Shown one piece after another: positions 23,185 to 30,142 of a stretch of 30,142 nucleotides of DNA. The stretch comes from a virus, in the IMG/VR virus record IMGVR_UViG_3300009068_000128, positions 1-30,142 of that record; one strand, written 5' to 3'. The stretch's first letter is position 1; every line of letters begins with the position of its first letter. The position numbers and the translations under genes are program-made. The notes beneath the pieces are model-generated. The model was not told the origin of the DNA. It searched no databases and worked only from the letters and a program-made list of their open reading frames with translations.

Positions 23185-25683
23185 ATGAAACCAATTGCAC
23201 AAACATTCATCATTAATGAGCCTTCTACTGGCGTCGAAGCAGTTTTTCTAACAAAGCTTGATCTTTATTTTCAGCAAAAATCGACTATTTTTGGAGTTGA
23301 AGTTCAGATTAGAGAAACGAATAATGGTGTTCCGACAAACATAGTGGTTCCATATGGATCAAAGACTATCGAATCATCGGCAGTGACTACAAGCGCGGAC
23401 GCATCTCGTGCGACGACATTTGAATTTGATACTCCAGTAATGTTGAGAACGAATGAGCAGTACGCGATTATTGTTGCTCCAGTTGCCAATGATTCAAAAT
23501 ATCAAATTTGGGTTGGTGCTCTCGGAGGAACTGACGTATCTTCGAACGTTCCTATCACCAACAACAATCAACTTGGTTCTCTGTTTATCTCTTCAAACGA
23601 TTTAAATTTCACTCCAGCGCAAAACGAAAGTTTAAAGTACACCGCATATATCGCTAATTTTACTTCTTCTTCGGCGACAGCGGTGTTTAATAATGCGTTG
23701 ACGGATCACCTGGTTGTAACTGATAAAATTGGTGATTTTTTAAAACAAGAGAAGCTGGTAGTCTCAAACAACTATATGCGTAATACATCTCTTACAATCT
23801 CCGGTTCCAATACCTTTGCGAACGGCGAAATGGTATTCCAACCTCTGGGAACTTCAACAGCGAACCTCGCGCAATCCACCGCGTATGGTACTGTTTATTA
23901 CGCAAGCAACACCAAAGTATTATTGAGCAATACTTACGGATCTTTTGATGCCGTTAGCGGTCTGAGAGGGGCTACATCTAATACTATAACAACCGCTCCT
24001 TCTGCTGTTTACGCAAACGTTGCAACAACCTCAGCTTGTAACGTAATAACAGTTCCCGACGCAAACACTTCTTTGACAACAGATTTCGCCGTAGGCAATT
24101 TTATCTACGTTGGTACGAGCGCAAAAACTAACTTTCAGATTTTACAAGTTAACAGCGCTTCGGCTGCTTCTAGAACGCTAACTCTTTCTGGAGCTTTAAA
24201 GTTTACTGATCCTGCAGCTATCATTGGTAGAGTAAAAAATGATGCCAATCTTACCGGTAACTTTTCAAGCATAACTGGTGGGGACAATATGTTTTTAACA
24301 ATGACTTCGGTCGCTGTTAATGCAACGTCTAATTTTGCTAATTGTCAAGGCGCTCTGTTGATAGGTAGAACTTCTGGAGCTTCCGTTGTAATTAGCGACG
24401 TTTACGATTTGATGTATGAAGGTATCACGACTACGATTCCAGATGTTGAGCCTAATATGACAGCAACATATTGGAATTTTTCTGGCACAGGTAATAATAC
24501 CGGAAGAACAAGCGATAGCGCGAGCTATTCAATCGCCAACGAAATTCCATATGATTTCATAGATAAAACTAGAATAATTATGTCAAGAAGTAGCGAATTC
24601 GCTAATCCGCCATCAGCTGGTGTAGGAAACAGTTCTCTAACTGTAACAGCGACTCTTCAAACATCGAATACAAAAATCACTCCGTACATTGACACAATCA
24701 GAAACTCTGTAACGACCACACATAATCTTGTTTATCCGAATACTTCAATAAACGGTTTCGTCATATCTTACAGCAACTCTGCTGGTAATTTCGCAATTGG
24801 CGATGCCGTTCAACAGGCTAATTCTACCGTTACGTCCAACGGTACTGTATTCTTCAGTAACTCATCTATACTGCACGTTACAAACGTAGTGTCATCAAAT
24901 GTTTCTTCGATCTCGACTTTCAATATCTCAAACACCAGCATTTATAACGCCACGCAGGCTATTACGGCTAACATAACGGCTGTCGCCACATTCGGAGAGA
25001 CGGGCAATATTTCTTCGAGCGCGACTCGTTATATTTCAAAAAATGTTATTCTAGCCGAACAGCAAGATGCTGAAGATTTGGTTTGTTACGTAACTGCATA
25101 TAGACCCCCAGGCACTGATTTAAAAGTGTATGGTAAATTCCTTGCTGGTTCTGACAGCGATACATTTCAAGCTAAAGATTGGTCTGCATTAGTTGAAACG
25201 ACAAGTACGGCTCTCATAAGCAGTCTTGTGAACAAAGAAGACTATGTAGAACTCGTATACGATCTTCCTACTTCTGTTCAGATCGTCGCCAATTCGGCTA
25301 GTGTTAACGCGACTTCAGCTAATGTTTCGGTCGGATCAACCGATCCTTTCAATGCTGGTGATTTTATCTATATCACAGACAATACAACCGGAAAAATTAA
25401 CGTACGAAAGGTAAATCAAATCGCAAATTCAACTTCGATGGTATTGGCTTCTAACCTTTCGTTCGTTTCTTCTAACTGCGCTGTTGGTTTGATTCCTGGT
25501 ATGCAGTCTCAGGCTGGAGCGTTCAAATACGCCAACAATAACAGTATTGCGCGTTACATAACTTCTGCAGACGGCGTGTTTGATACGTTTAAAGTGTTTG
25601 CCGTTAAAATCGTTCTCGTGTCCGACACGTATCAAATCGTTCCCAAAATGTCCGATATGAGATGTTTGGCTCTGCAGGTCTAA
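23185..25683 (+). CDS. Virion structural protein following DUF4815 gene, with jelly-roll-like N-terminus
   Basis: The 832-aa protein begins MKPIAQTFIINEPSTGVEAVFLTKLDLYF (1-29), then FGVEVQIRETNNGVPTN, FEFDTPVMLRTNEQYAIIVAP and YQIWVGALGG. This lectin-like beta sandwich pattern regularly follows DUF4815 genes in T4-type phages. The middle contains repeated small modules (YGTVYYASNTKVLLSNTYGSF about 229-249, and GTVFFSNSSILHVTNV about 551-566), also seen in the gp7- and gp8-like proteins. The C-terminal part (SARYISKNVILAEQQDAEDLVCYVTAYRPPGTDLKVYGKF-like region, about 613-653) and KVFAVKIVLVSDTYQIVPKMSDMRCLAL at the end are conserved among such proteins. Likely a baseplate periphery or fibre-base component. 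RBS AGGAAG precedes the start; the next gene starts one base after the stop. Confidence 0.65.
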   Translation: MKPIAQTFIINEPSTGVEAVFLTKLDLYFQQKSTIFGVEVQIRETNNGVPTNIVVPYGSKTIESSAVTTSADASRATTFEFDTPVMLRTNEQYAIIVAPVANDSKYQIWVGALGGTDVSSNVPITNNNQLGSLFISSNDLNFTPAQNESLKYTAYIANFTSSSATAVFNNALTDHLVVTDKIGDFLKQEKLVVSNNYMRNTSLTISGSNTFANGEMVFQPLGTSTANLAQSTAYGTVYYASNTKVLLSNTYGSFDAVSGLRGATSNTITTAPSAVYANVATTSACNVITVPDANTSLTTDFAVGNFIYVGTSAKTNFQILQVNSASAASRTLTLSGALKFTDPAAIIGRVKNDANLTGNFSSITGGDNMFLTMTSVAVNATSNFANCQGALLIGRTSGASVVISDVYDLMYEGITTTIPDVEPNMTATYWNFSGTGNNTGRTSDSASYSIANEIPYDFIDKTRIIMSRSSEFANPPSAGVGNSSLTVTATLQTSNTKITPYIDTIRNSVTTTHNLVYPNTSINGFVISYSNSAGNFAIGDAVQQANSTVTSNGTVFFSNSSILHVTNVVSSNVSSISTFNISNTSIYNATQAITANITAVATFGETGNISSSATRYISKNVILAEQQDAEDLVCYVTAYRPPGTDLKVYGKFLAGSDSDTFQAKDWSALVETTSTALISSLVNKEDYVELVYDLPTSVQIVANSASVNATSANVSVGSTDPFNAGDFIYITDNTTGKINVRKVNQIANSTSMVLASNLSFVSSNCAVGLIPGMQSQAGAFKYANNNSIARYITSADGVFDTFKVFAVKIVLVSDTYQIVPKMSDMRCLALQV

Positions 25684-25684
25684 C

Positions 25685-25900
25685 ATGACGGAATTTTTAA
25701 AAGTAAAAGACAATAAAAATTTAATCAGAGAAAAACAAAGCAATGCGATTCTCAACACTAATGTAAAAGAGTTAAATAAATACAAAGAAGAACGCGAAGA
25801 GAAAATGAAACTAAAGAAGATCGTCGACGAAAATCAACAAATGAAAAATGATATAGAAGAGATCAAATCTCTGCTGAGACAACTGATAGGGCAGAAGTAA
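25685..25900 (+). CDS. Small coiled-coil protein in the fibre cluster
   Basis: The 71-aa protein is highly charged (Lys, Glu, Asn) and almost fully helical, with heptad-like leucines and isoleucines from about 26 to 68 (NVKELNKYKEEREEKMKLKK, VDENQQMKNDIEEIKSLLRQ). It starts one base after the upstream stop and ends three before the next start, so it is translated with the fibre genes. Its codons and length argue for a real gene. A structural connector, a trimerising bundle or a fibre assembly factor are all possible; no function can be assigned. Confidence 0.65.
   Translation: MTEFLKVKDNKNLIREKQSNAILNTNVKELNKYKEEREEKMKLKKIVDENQQMKNDIEEIKSLLRQLIGQK
25775..25782 (+). promoter_or_regulatory. 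Possible late promoter box AATAAATA
   Basis: One mismatch to the late consensus, about 122 bases before the 535-aa fibre gene, inside the Lys-rich coiled-coil gene where AAATAAATA arises easily from Asn/Lys codons. Weak evidence. Confidence 0.18.
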
Positions 25901-25903
25901 CAA

Positions 25904-27511
25904 ATGACTATTGCAGTAGCCAACGTCGTATCGAATACAGATACCTTCGGTACTTGGATAACCGTAACAAATACTCTTGCTAGTATCGCATCTCAAAACG
26001 CAGTTACCATAGACACATCTACTGCCGGTTCTTTGTCGACCGGTAATGGCTATGTAAATGGTTATTTCGGAGCGAACACTCTCGTGGCTTATACGGGTAT
26101 TGCCGGAGGAACTCTTGCTGTCGGTAATACGCTCAATCTAATAACAAATACAGCTTTCACTTACGTTGGATCAAATCTAGTATCGTTCAACGCTAACTCT
26201 ACGTTTTCGAATGTTGTAATCACGTCTAATGCTGTTTATATCGTTCCGACAGGCGGCAATACTACGCTTGGTGGTAATTACCTGAACGTCAATTCATCTG
26301 TAACAAATGTAACCTCTACCTCCTTCAACGTTAATGCTATCGCTACAATAACCGGTAATACGGCAATAAAAGCAAACGGTTCGTTTTCCGTTCTTACAAT
26401 TAACGGCAATACGCTATTAGCAAACACAACAAATACTACGATTGTCGGCAATACAACTTTTGCTAATTCTGTTTTGATTGGTGGTCTTGCTAATGTAAAC
26501 CAGCTGAACGTTTCTGGAGCAGTGACGAGTAATATTGCTGGTAATTTGAGAATTGAGGGTAGCGTTTCAATTGGCGGAAATCTAGCATATGCCGGTACTA
26601 GTGGTGGAGATATTATACCTTTTTCAAACAATTTTATCAAACTCGGTAATGCCAACAGTTGGTGGTCCGTCGTATATGCGAATAGCATTTACGGAACTAC
26701 CACGAATACAGTAAATCTTATCGTTACTGGAACGACCAGTTTCGCGAATTCTTTGCTTCCTTCGTCAAATGCTGTTTACAGTTTAGGTAATACGACCGCG
26801 TATTGGAACTCAATATACGTTTCAAATTCTTATCCTAATAATGTAATAATTTCAAATAATGTTTTCGTTCCAGCTGGCACTGCTGGAGCTCCTGCGATTA
26901 CGTTCACTAGTAACACTGACACGGGAATTTATCGACCTGCAACAGCAACTTTTGGAATAACTGCAGGTGGGTCGCAAATACTAACGGTAAACACAACCGT
27001 AGTTGCTGTAAATTCGGCAATAACTGTTTCGAATACAATAGCTGTGACGGGCAACGCAACGTTTACTAACACGATCGTCGTTACAGGCAACGCAACGCTT
27101 TCAAATACTTTGGCTGTTGCTGGTGTGACAACATTATCTTCCAATGTTGCTGTGGCTGGTAGAATGTTACTAAACGGTATCAGTCATCAATTCGCAAATA
27201 GTTATACATTCACGAATAGCACAGCAGCTGCTAATATAGACAGCGTCTCGGCATCCACATATCGTTCATACGAATACACCGTGCAGCTTTCGGACTCTAC
27301 GGTGACGCCAAATCCTTATTACCACATCACAAAAATTTCAATTATACACGACGGAACAACTCCTTACCTAACTGAATACGGGACTCTGTTCAACATCGTT
27401 TCTCTTGGAACTTTTGACGTTATTATTAACGGTGGTAATATTGCATTACAGCTAACACCATCTACAGCAAATGTTGTTGCTAAATTCATCAGAACTTCTA
27501 TAGTTCCATAA
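25904..27511 (+). CDS. Tail fibre-like structural protein with beta repeats and C-terminal sandwich
   Basis: The 535-aa protein is rich in Asn, Thr, Ser, Val and Gly. The N-terminal 45 residues (SNTDTFGTWITVTNTLASIA) are an opening often seen in fibre proteins of marine T4-type phages. Residues about 100-230 are irregular beta repeats (GNTTFANSVLIGG, SGAVTSNIAGNLRIEGSVS). A conserved fibre segment LGNANSWWSVVYANSIYG, echoed by LGNTTAYWNSIYVSN, lies at about 247-304. TSNTDTGIYRPATATFGITAGG (about 335-356) is a common tail-fibre motif. Four 12-residue repeats follow (about 376-423). The last 110 residues form a likely sandwich domain (YEYTVQLSDSTVTPNPYYHI, GTFDVIINGGNIALQLTPS). The product should be part of the host-binding apparatus; the exact fibre is unknown. 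Confidence 0.65.
   Translation: MTIAVANVVSNTDTFGTWITVTNTLASIASQNAVTIDTSTAGSLSTGNGYVNGYFGANTLVAYTGIAGGTLAVGNTLNLITNTAFTYVGSNLVSFNANSTFSNVVITSNAVYIVPTGGNTTLGGNYLNVNSSVTNVTSTSFNVNAIATITGNTAIKANGSFSVLTINGNTLLANTTNTTIVGNTTFANSVLIGGLANVNQLNVSGAVTSNIAGNLRIEGSVSIGGNLAYAGTSGGDIIPFSNNFIKLGNANSWWSVVYANSIYGTTTNTVNLIVTGTTSFANSLLPSSNAVYSLGNTTAYWNSIYVSNSYPNNVIISNNVFVPAGTAGAPAITFTSNTDTGIYRPATATFGITAGGSQILTVNTTVVAVNSAITVSNTIAVTGNATFTNTIVVTGNATLSNTLAVAGVTTLSSNVAVAGRMLLNGISHQFANSYTFTNSTAAANIDSVSASTYRSYEYTVQLSDSTVTPNPYYHITKISIIHDGTTPYLTEYGTLFNIVSLGTFDVIINGGNIALQLTPSTANVVAKFIRTSIVP
27029..27172 (+). repeat. Four tandem 12-residue (36-bp) repeats in the 535-aa fibre protein
   Basis: Units encode SNTIAVTGNATF, TNTIVVTGNATL, SNTLAVAGVTTL and SSNVAVAGRMLL. 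The first two share the identical stretch GGCAACGCAACG at 27050-27061 and 27086-27097, exactly 36 bases apart. The spacing fits one turn of a beta-helix or a triple-stranded fibre repeat. Confidence 0.8.
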
Positions 27512-27520
27512 GAGGTTGAC

Positions 27521-27847
27521 ATGGCAGCTAAAATAAACATTGTAATCGACCAGGGAGCTACGTTCAATACAACGTATACAATCCACAACATATCAGACGA
27601 GCCAATCGATTTCACAGGCTATACGGCTAATTCTCAGATTAGAAAAACATATTCTTCGTCGAGCGCTTACACATTCAATGTCGGATTGAATAGTAATGGA
27701 CAAGTAACTCTTTCTATGGGCGCTGCAACAACGGGAAGTATTGTTGCAGGTCGTTATGTATATGATGTTGAGGTCGAAGATCTTACTGGGGTTCGATCGC
27801 GTATTGTTGAAGGAATTGTAACGGTCACTCCACAAGTGACGAGGTAA
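27521..27847 (+). CDS. Small Ig-like/BppU-N-like fibre-associated protein
   Basis: The 108-aa protein opens with INIVIDQGATFNTTYTI, then EPIDFTGYTANSQIRK (about 28-43), ending RYVYDVEVEDLTGVRSRIVEG and VTVTPQVTR. This resembles the small beta-sandwich proteins found beside tail fibres in many phages and the N-terminal domain of baseplate upper proteins, which plug a fibre into the baseplate. AGAGG precedes the start. It lies between two fibre proteins with gaps of nine and two bases, in keeping with a connector. Confidence 0.6.
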   Translation: MAAKINIVIDQGATFNTTYTIHNISDEPIDFTGYTANSQIRKTYSSSSAYTFNVGLNSNGQVTLSMGAATTGSIVAGRYVYDVEVEDLTGVRSRIVEGIVTVTPQVTR

Positions 27848-27849
27848 TC

Positions 27850-28209
27850 ATGGCTTTCGTAGTTAAATCGATAACGAATAACCAATATAAAGTTAAGGTA
27901 GTCAATCAAAACGGCTCGCTTTTGACAGTGCCATCCAGTGTTCCTGTTGTAACCACTTCAGCCATTTCTGATCTTAGTAGGTATTCTAATTCGACTGTTA
28001 TGTTGGCTAATGATGCCACGACTTACGCGAACGCGATAGTTTATGCATCAAATCTTGTAGCTAATAGTATAGCGAATATCACCGTGTCTTCGATTTCCGA
28101 CGTTCAGCTTTCACAAAATCCTCCGGCAAATAACAGCACGCTGGTGTTCAATACAACAAACAATAAATATGTCATTAGACAAATGGACCTAGACGGGGGC
28201 AGCTTTTAA
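27850..28209 (+). CDS. Small fibre-associated protein of unknown function
   Basis: The 119-aa protein starts AFVVKSITNNQYKVKVVNQ, a short beta meander, then a Pro/Val/Thr/Ser segment (about 24-40). A helical Ala/Asn/Ser region follows (about 50-80, with DDATTYANAIVYASNL-like content), then VSSISDVQLSQNPPANNSTLVFNTTNNKYVI (about 79-109), which resembles the domain at fibre stalk ends in many phages. Its stop overlaps the start of the long fibre gene (TAATG), so it is likely coupled to it. It may be a short stalk or a head piece of the fibre. No firm family. Confidence 0.5.
   Translation: MAFVVKSITNNQYKVKVVNQNGSLLTVPSSVPVVTTSAISDLSRYSNSTVMLANDATTYANAIVYASNLVANSIANITVSSISDVQLSQNPPANNSTLVFNTTNNKYVIRQMDLDGGSF
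28162..28169 (+). promoter_or_regulatory. Possible late promoter box AATAAATA before the long fibre gene
   Basis: One mismatch to the late consensus, ending 39 bases before the fibre start, a distance that suits a T4 late promoter. It lies in Asn/Lys/Tyr codons of the preceding gene, so chance is possible. Confidence 0.25.
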
Positions 28210-30142
28210 TGGCTAATCAGATTCAAATCAAGCGTAGTACTACCAATGCTAATCCTATTGGATTGGCCAATGGCGAGCTTGCTTATACTTCTAATGGCGA
28301 TCAACTTTTTATTGGTAGCCCGAACGGTTCAATTGTTGCTATTGGTGGTGCTAGATTTCCAGGCGTATTAACCGCCAATCAAGCTCTTGTAGCAAACTCT
28401 ACCGGTTTCCTAGATCAGATTAAAGTCCTTACGGTAAACGTCAGATCTGTCTATGCAAATGGATCTTTAGGTAGTGCTGGGCAATTACTTGCAACCAATG
28501 GAGCAAACGTTTATTGGTACACTCCATTACCAGGAGTTGCTGGTTCTAATACTCAAATTCAGTTTAACGATTCTATATCTCTGAACGCTTCGGCTGGTTT
28601 CACGTTTGATAAAACCACGAATACAGTCGGTATCGGCGCTGGTACTGTAAATGCAACCAATTATTCCGGTACAGCCAACAATGCCAATAATCTCGGCGGA
28701 GCTGCGGCATCTGTATACGTCAATACATCTGGTAACTTTACGGTTGGTGGCAATCTTAATCTAACTGCAGCCAACAATTATTTCACCCAGGGTTTATACA
28801 TTGGTGCCAATGTAACTGTTAACACAACTTCTGCGTTTGTTGGTAATGCTACAGTCAATACAAATATGTCGGCTGGGCAGATTGCAATCTCTGGTGCGAC
28901 AGTCAACTCTACAATTTACACCGGTACGGCGAATAACGCTAATAATCTTGGCGGCGCTTCTTCTGGTTCTTATGTTAATACTTCGGGTAACTATACCGTA
29001 GCAGGCAATATCAATTTTACTGGTGCGAATAATCAGTTTACAAATGTTTATGCTTCCGGTCTTGTTGTTGGCGCAAATGTCGTTGTTAACACAACTCAAA
29101 TCACTGTTGGTAATACCAGCGTTTACACGACTGTAAACTCTACTGCCGTAAACACTGGAACTCTTTCAACACTTGGAAATACTAATCTAGGTGGCTCTGT
29201 AGTAATCACAGGTAACTTAACGGTTAGTGGTTCTTATAATGTTATCAATGGTAATACCGTAGCGTATACCGATAACATGCTATTCTTGAACCAAGGTGTT
29301 CTGACAAACATCAGTAATATCAGCGGAAATGGTAGTGTTATTACATTCACTGCAAATAATAATTTTGCTCCTACTTGGTCTGTTCTAGTAACTAATGTAA
29401 CACCTTCGTCCTATAATGGCACTTATGTTGTTACGGTAGCTAATTCGACTACGTTTAAAGTTGCTAATACTAACTCAGCTGCTTATACATCAGGTGGTCT
29501 TGCTAGAGGTCAGTCAGATACAAATCCGGATCTTGGTTTTGCTGCTGCTTATAATGACGGAACATATCACCATACTGGTTTCTTCAGAGACCACGTAACT
29601 GGTGTTTGGAAAGTATTCGATGGTTATATTCCAGAACCAGATGCAAGTGTTTACATTGATCAGTCAAACAATTCGTTCAATATCGCTCCGTTCCAAGCAA
29701 ATAATCTTTACGTAGGTAACACTACAACTTACGGTACGATTAATGCTACGAATTTCAGCGGTACGTCAAATAATTCAACTTACCTGAATGGGCAACTCGC
29801 TTCTTATTATACTAATGCTACCAACATTACTACCGGAACATTGCCTGATGCTAGACATAGTTCAGCCATCGTAAACACTTCTGGTAATTTTGTTATTGGC
29901 GGTAATTTAAATATCACATCAACAAATAATTATTTTAATAACGGATTGTTTGTTGGTGCAAATGTTGTTATCAATACAACCATGGTTGCGGTTGGTAATG
30001 CCACAGTTTATACAAACACCACTGCAGGTCAGATTAGCATCTCTGGTGCGACAATCACTGCGACCAATTATTCTGGCACCGCTAACAATGCCAATAATCT
30101 TGCTGGCGCTGCAGCTTCTGTATACGTAAACACTTCGGCTAA
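28209..30142 (+). CDS. Long repeat-built tail fibre protein, N-terminal part (runs off right edge)
   Basis: A frame from ATG 28209 stays open to the end (644 codons plus two bases). The opening NQIQIKRSTTNANPIGLANGELAYTSNGDQLFIGSPNG (3-40) is the typical N-terminus of phage fibre and tropism proteins that attaches to the baseplate. It is followed by repeats starting GTANNANNLGG (about residues 154, 239, 518 and 623). Between repeats two and three lies a domain with TPSSYNGTYVVTVANSTTFKV (about 398-418) and DLGFAAAYNDGTYHHTGFFRDHVTGVWKVFDGYIPEP (about 440-476), a segment common in marine phage fibres. The receptor-binding end and any chaperone would lie beyond the window. The start overlaps the previous stop. 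Confidence 0.75.
   Translation, partial: MANQIQIKRSTTNANPIGLANGELAYTSNGDQLFIGSPNGSIVAIGGARFPGVLTANQALVANSTGFLDQIKVLTVNVRSVYANGSLGSAGQLLATNGANVYWYTPLPGVAGSNTQIQFNDSISLNASAGFTFDKTTNTVGIGAGTVNATNYSGTANNANNLGGAAASVYVNTSGNFTVGGNLNLTAANNYFTQGLYIGANVTVNTTSAFVGNATVNTNMSAGQIAISGATVNSTIYTGTANNANNLGGASSGSYVNTSGNYTVAGNINFTGANNQFTNVYASGLVVGANVVVNTTQITVGNTSVYTTVNSTAVNTGTLSTLGNTNLGGSVVITGNLTVSGSYNVINGNTVAYTDNMLFLNQGVLTNISNISGNGSVITFTANNNFAPTWSVLVTNVTPSSYNGTYVVTVANSTTFKVANTNSAAYTSGGLARGQSDTNPDLGFAAAYNDGTYHHTGFFRDHVTGVWKVFDGYIPEPDASVYIDQSNNSFNIAPFQANNLYVGNTTTYGTINATNFSGTSNNSTYLNGQLASYYTNATNITTGTLPDARHSSAIVNTSGNFVIGGNLNITSTNNYFNNGLFVGANVVINTTMVAVGNATVYTNTTAGQISISGATITATNYSGTANNANNLAGAAASVYVNTSA
28668..30142 (+). 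repeat. Long repeats in the tail fibre (GTANNANNLGG units)
   Basis: Repeat starts are at 28668, 28923, 29760 and 30075, each in frame. Unit one is 255 bases (85 residues) and unit three 315 bases (105 residues). Each unit carries GTxNNxxxLxG, VYVNTSGNF-type, a GGNLN strand, YIGANV-type and GATVNxT strands. The third start is diverged (GTSNNSTYLNG). The fourth unit is cut by the window edge. Confidence 0.75.

Noticed and set aside
25429-25785. Minus-strand open frame spanning the 832-aa and coiled-coil genes
   Set aside because: It crosses two well-supported plus-strand genes and has no recognisable product.
26278-26688. Long minus-strand open frame (136 codons) opposite the fibre gene
   Set aside because: Antisense to a continuous repeat-rich fibre gene; its Val/Leu/Ala/Pro content is the complement of Asn/Thr/Gly codons.

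Overview
The window is the tail-baseplate region of a T4-superfamily myovirus (a distant T4 relative of the kind found in cyanobacteria, pelagic bacteria and alphaproteobacteria). The evidence is protein-level: head-completion nuclease gp4, baseplate wedge proteins gp53, gp25, gp6, a gp7-like protein and gp8, hub proteins gp27- and gp5-like, tail-tube cap gp48-like, a T4_baseplate-family gp26-like chaperone and a PAAR spike tip. T4-type late promoter boxes (TATAAATA) also occur. The host cannot be read from this window. I see no tRNA, rRNA, integrase, transposase or CRISPR array.

Layout. Two opposed blocks meet at a 56-base gap (4534-4589). Leftward block (4533 to 1): gp4 nuclease, a conserved T4-type protein of uncertain role, a tail-tube-fold protein (gp54-like), the gp26-like protein, a short -1 frame ORF probably made as a frameshift extension of gp26, a holin-like two-helix membrane protein, and an N-terminal fragment (463 codons) of a Pro/Ala/Thr-rich membrane-anchored protein that runs off the left edge. 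Rightward block (4590 to 30142): tube cap, gp53, gp27-like hub, gp5-like OB-fold hub, separate beta-helix spike, PAAR tip, gp25, gp6, gp7-like, gp8-like (1299 aa), DUF4815-type structural protein (1430 aa), an 832-aa structural protein, a 71-aa coiled-coil protein, a 535-aa fibre protein, two small fibre-associated proteins and the start of a repeat-built tail fibre that runs off the right edge. Genes are packed with TAATG or ATGA overlaps or gaps below 25 bases, and no stretch over 300 bases lacks a gene.

How they work together. gp27-like, gp5-like, spike and PAAR make the central hub and membrane-piercing needle. gp25, gp6, gp53, gp7-like and gp8-like make the wedges around it. The gp48- and gp54-like proteins start the tail tube on top. 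The genes after gp8 replace T4 gp9-gp12 and should form the peripheral baseplate and fibres.

Most notable: (1) a perfect T_TTT_TTT slippery heptamer five codons before the gp26-like stop, with a 60-codon open frame in -1 that lacks a convincing start of its own; (2) gp8 whose two conserved parts are separated by about 700 residues of repeat modules; (3) gp5 split into an OB-fold protein without a recognisable lysozyme and a separate needle gene; (4) repeat modules shared between neighbouring structural proteins; (5) two late promoter boxes facing each other between the opposed blocks.
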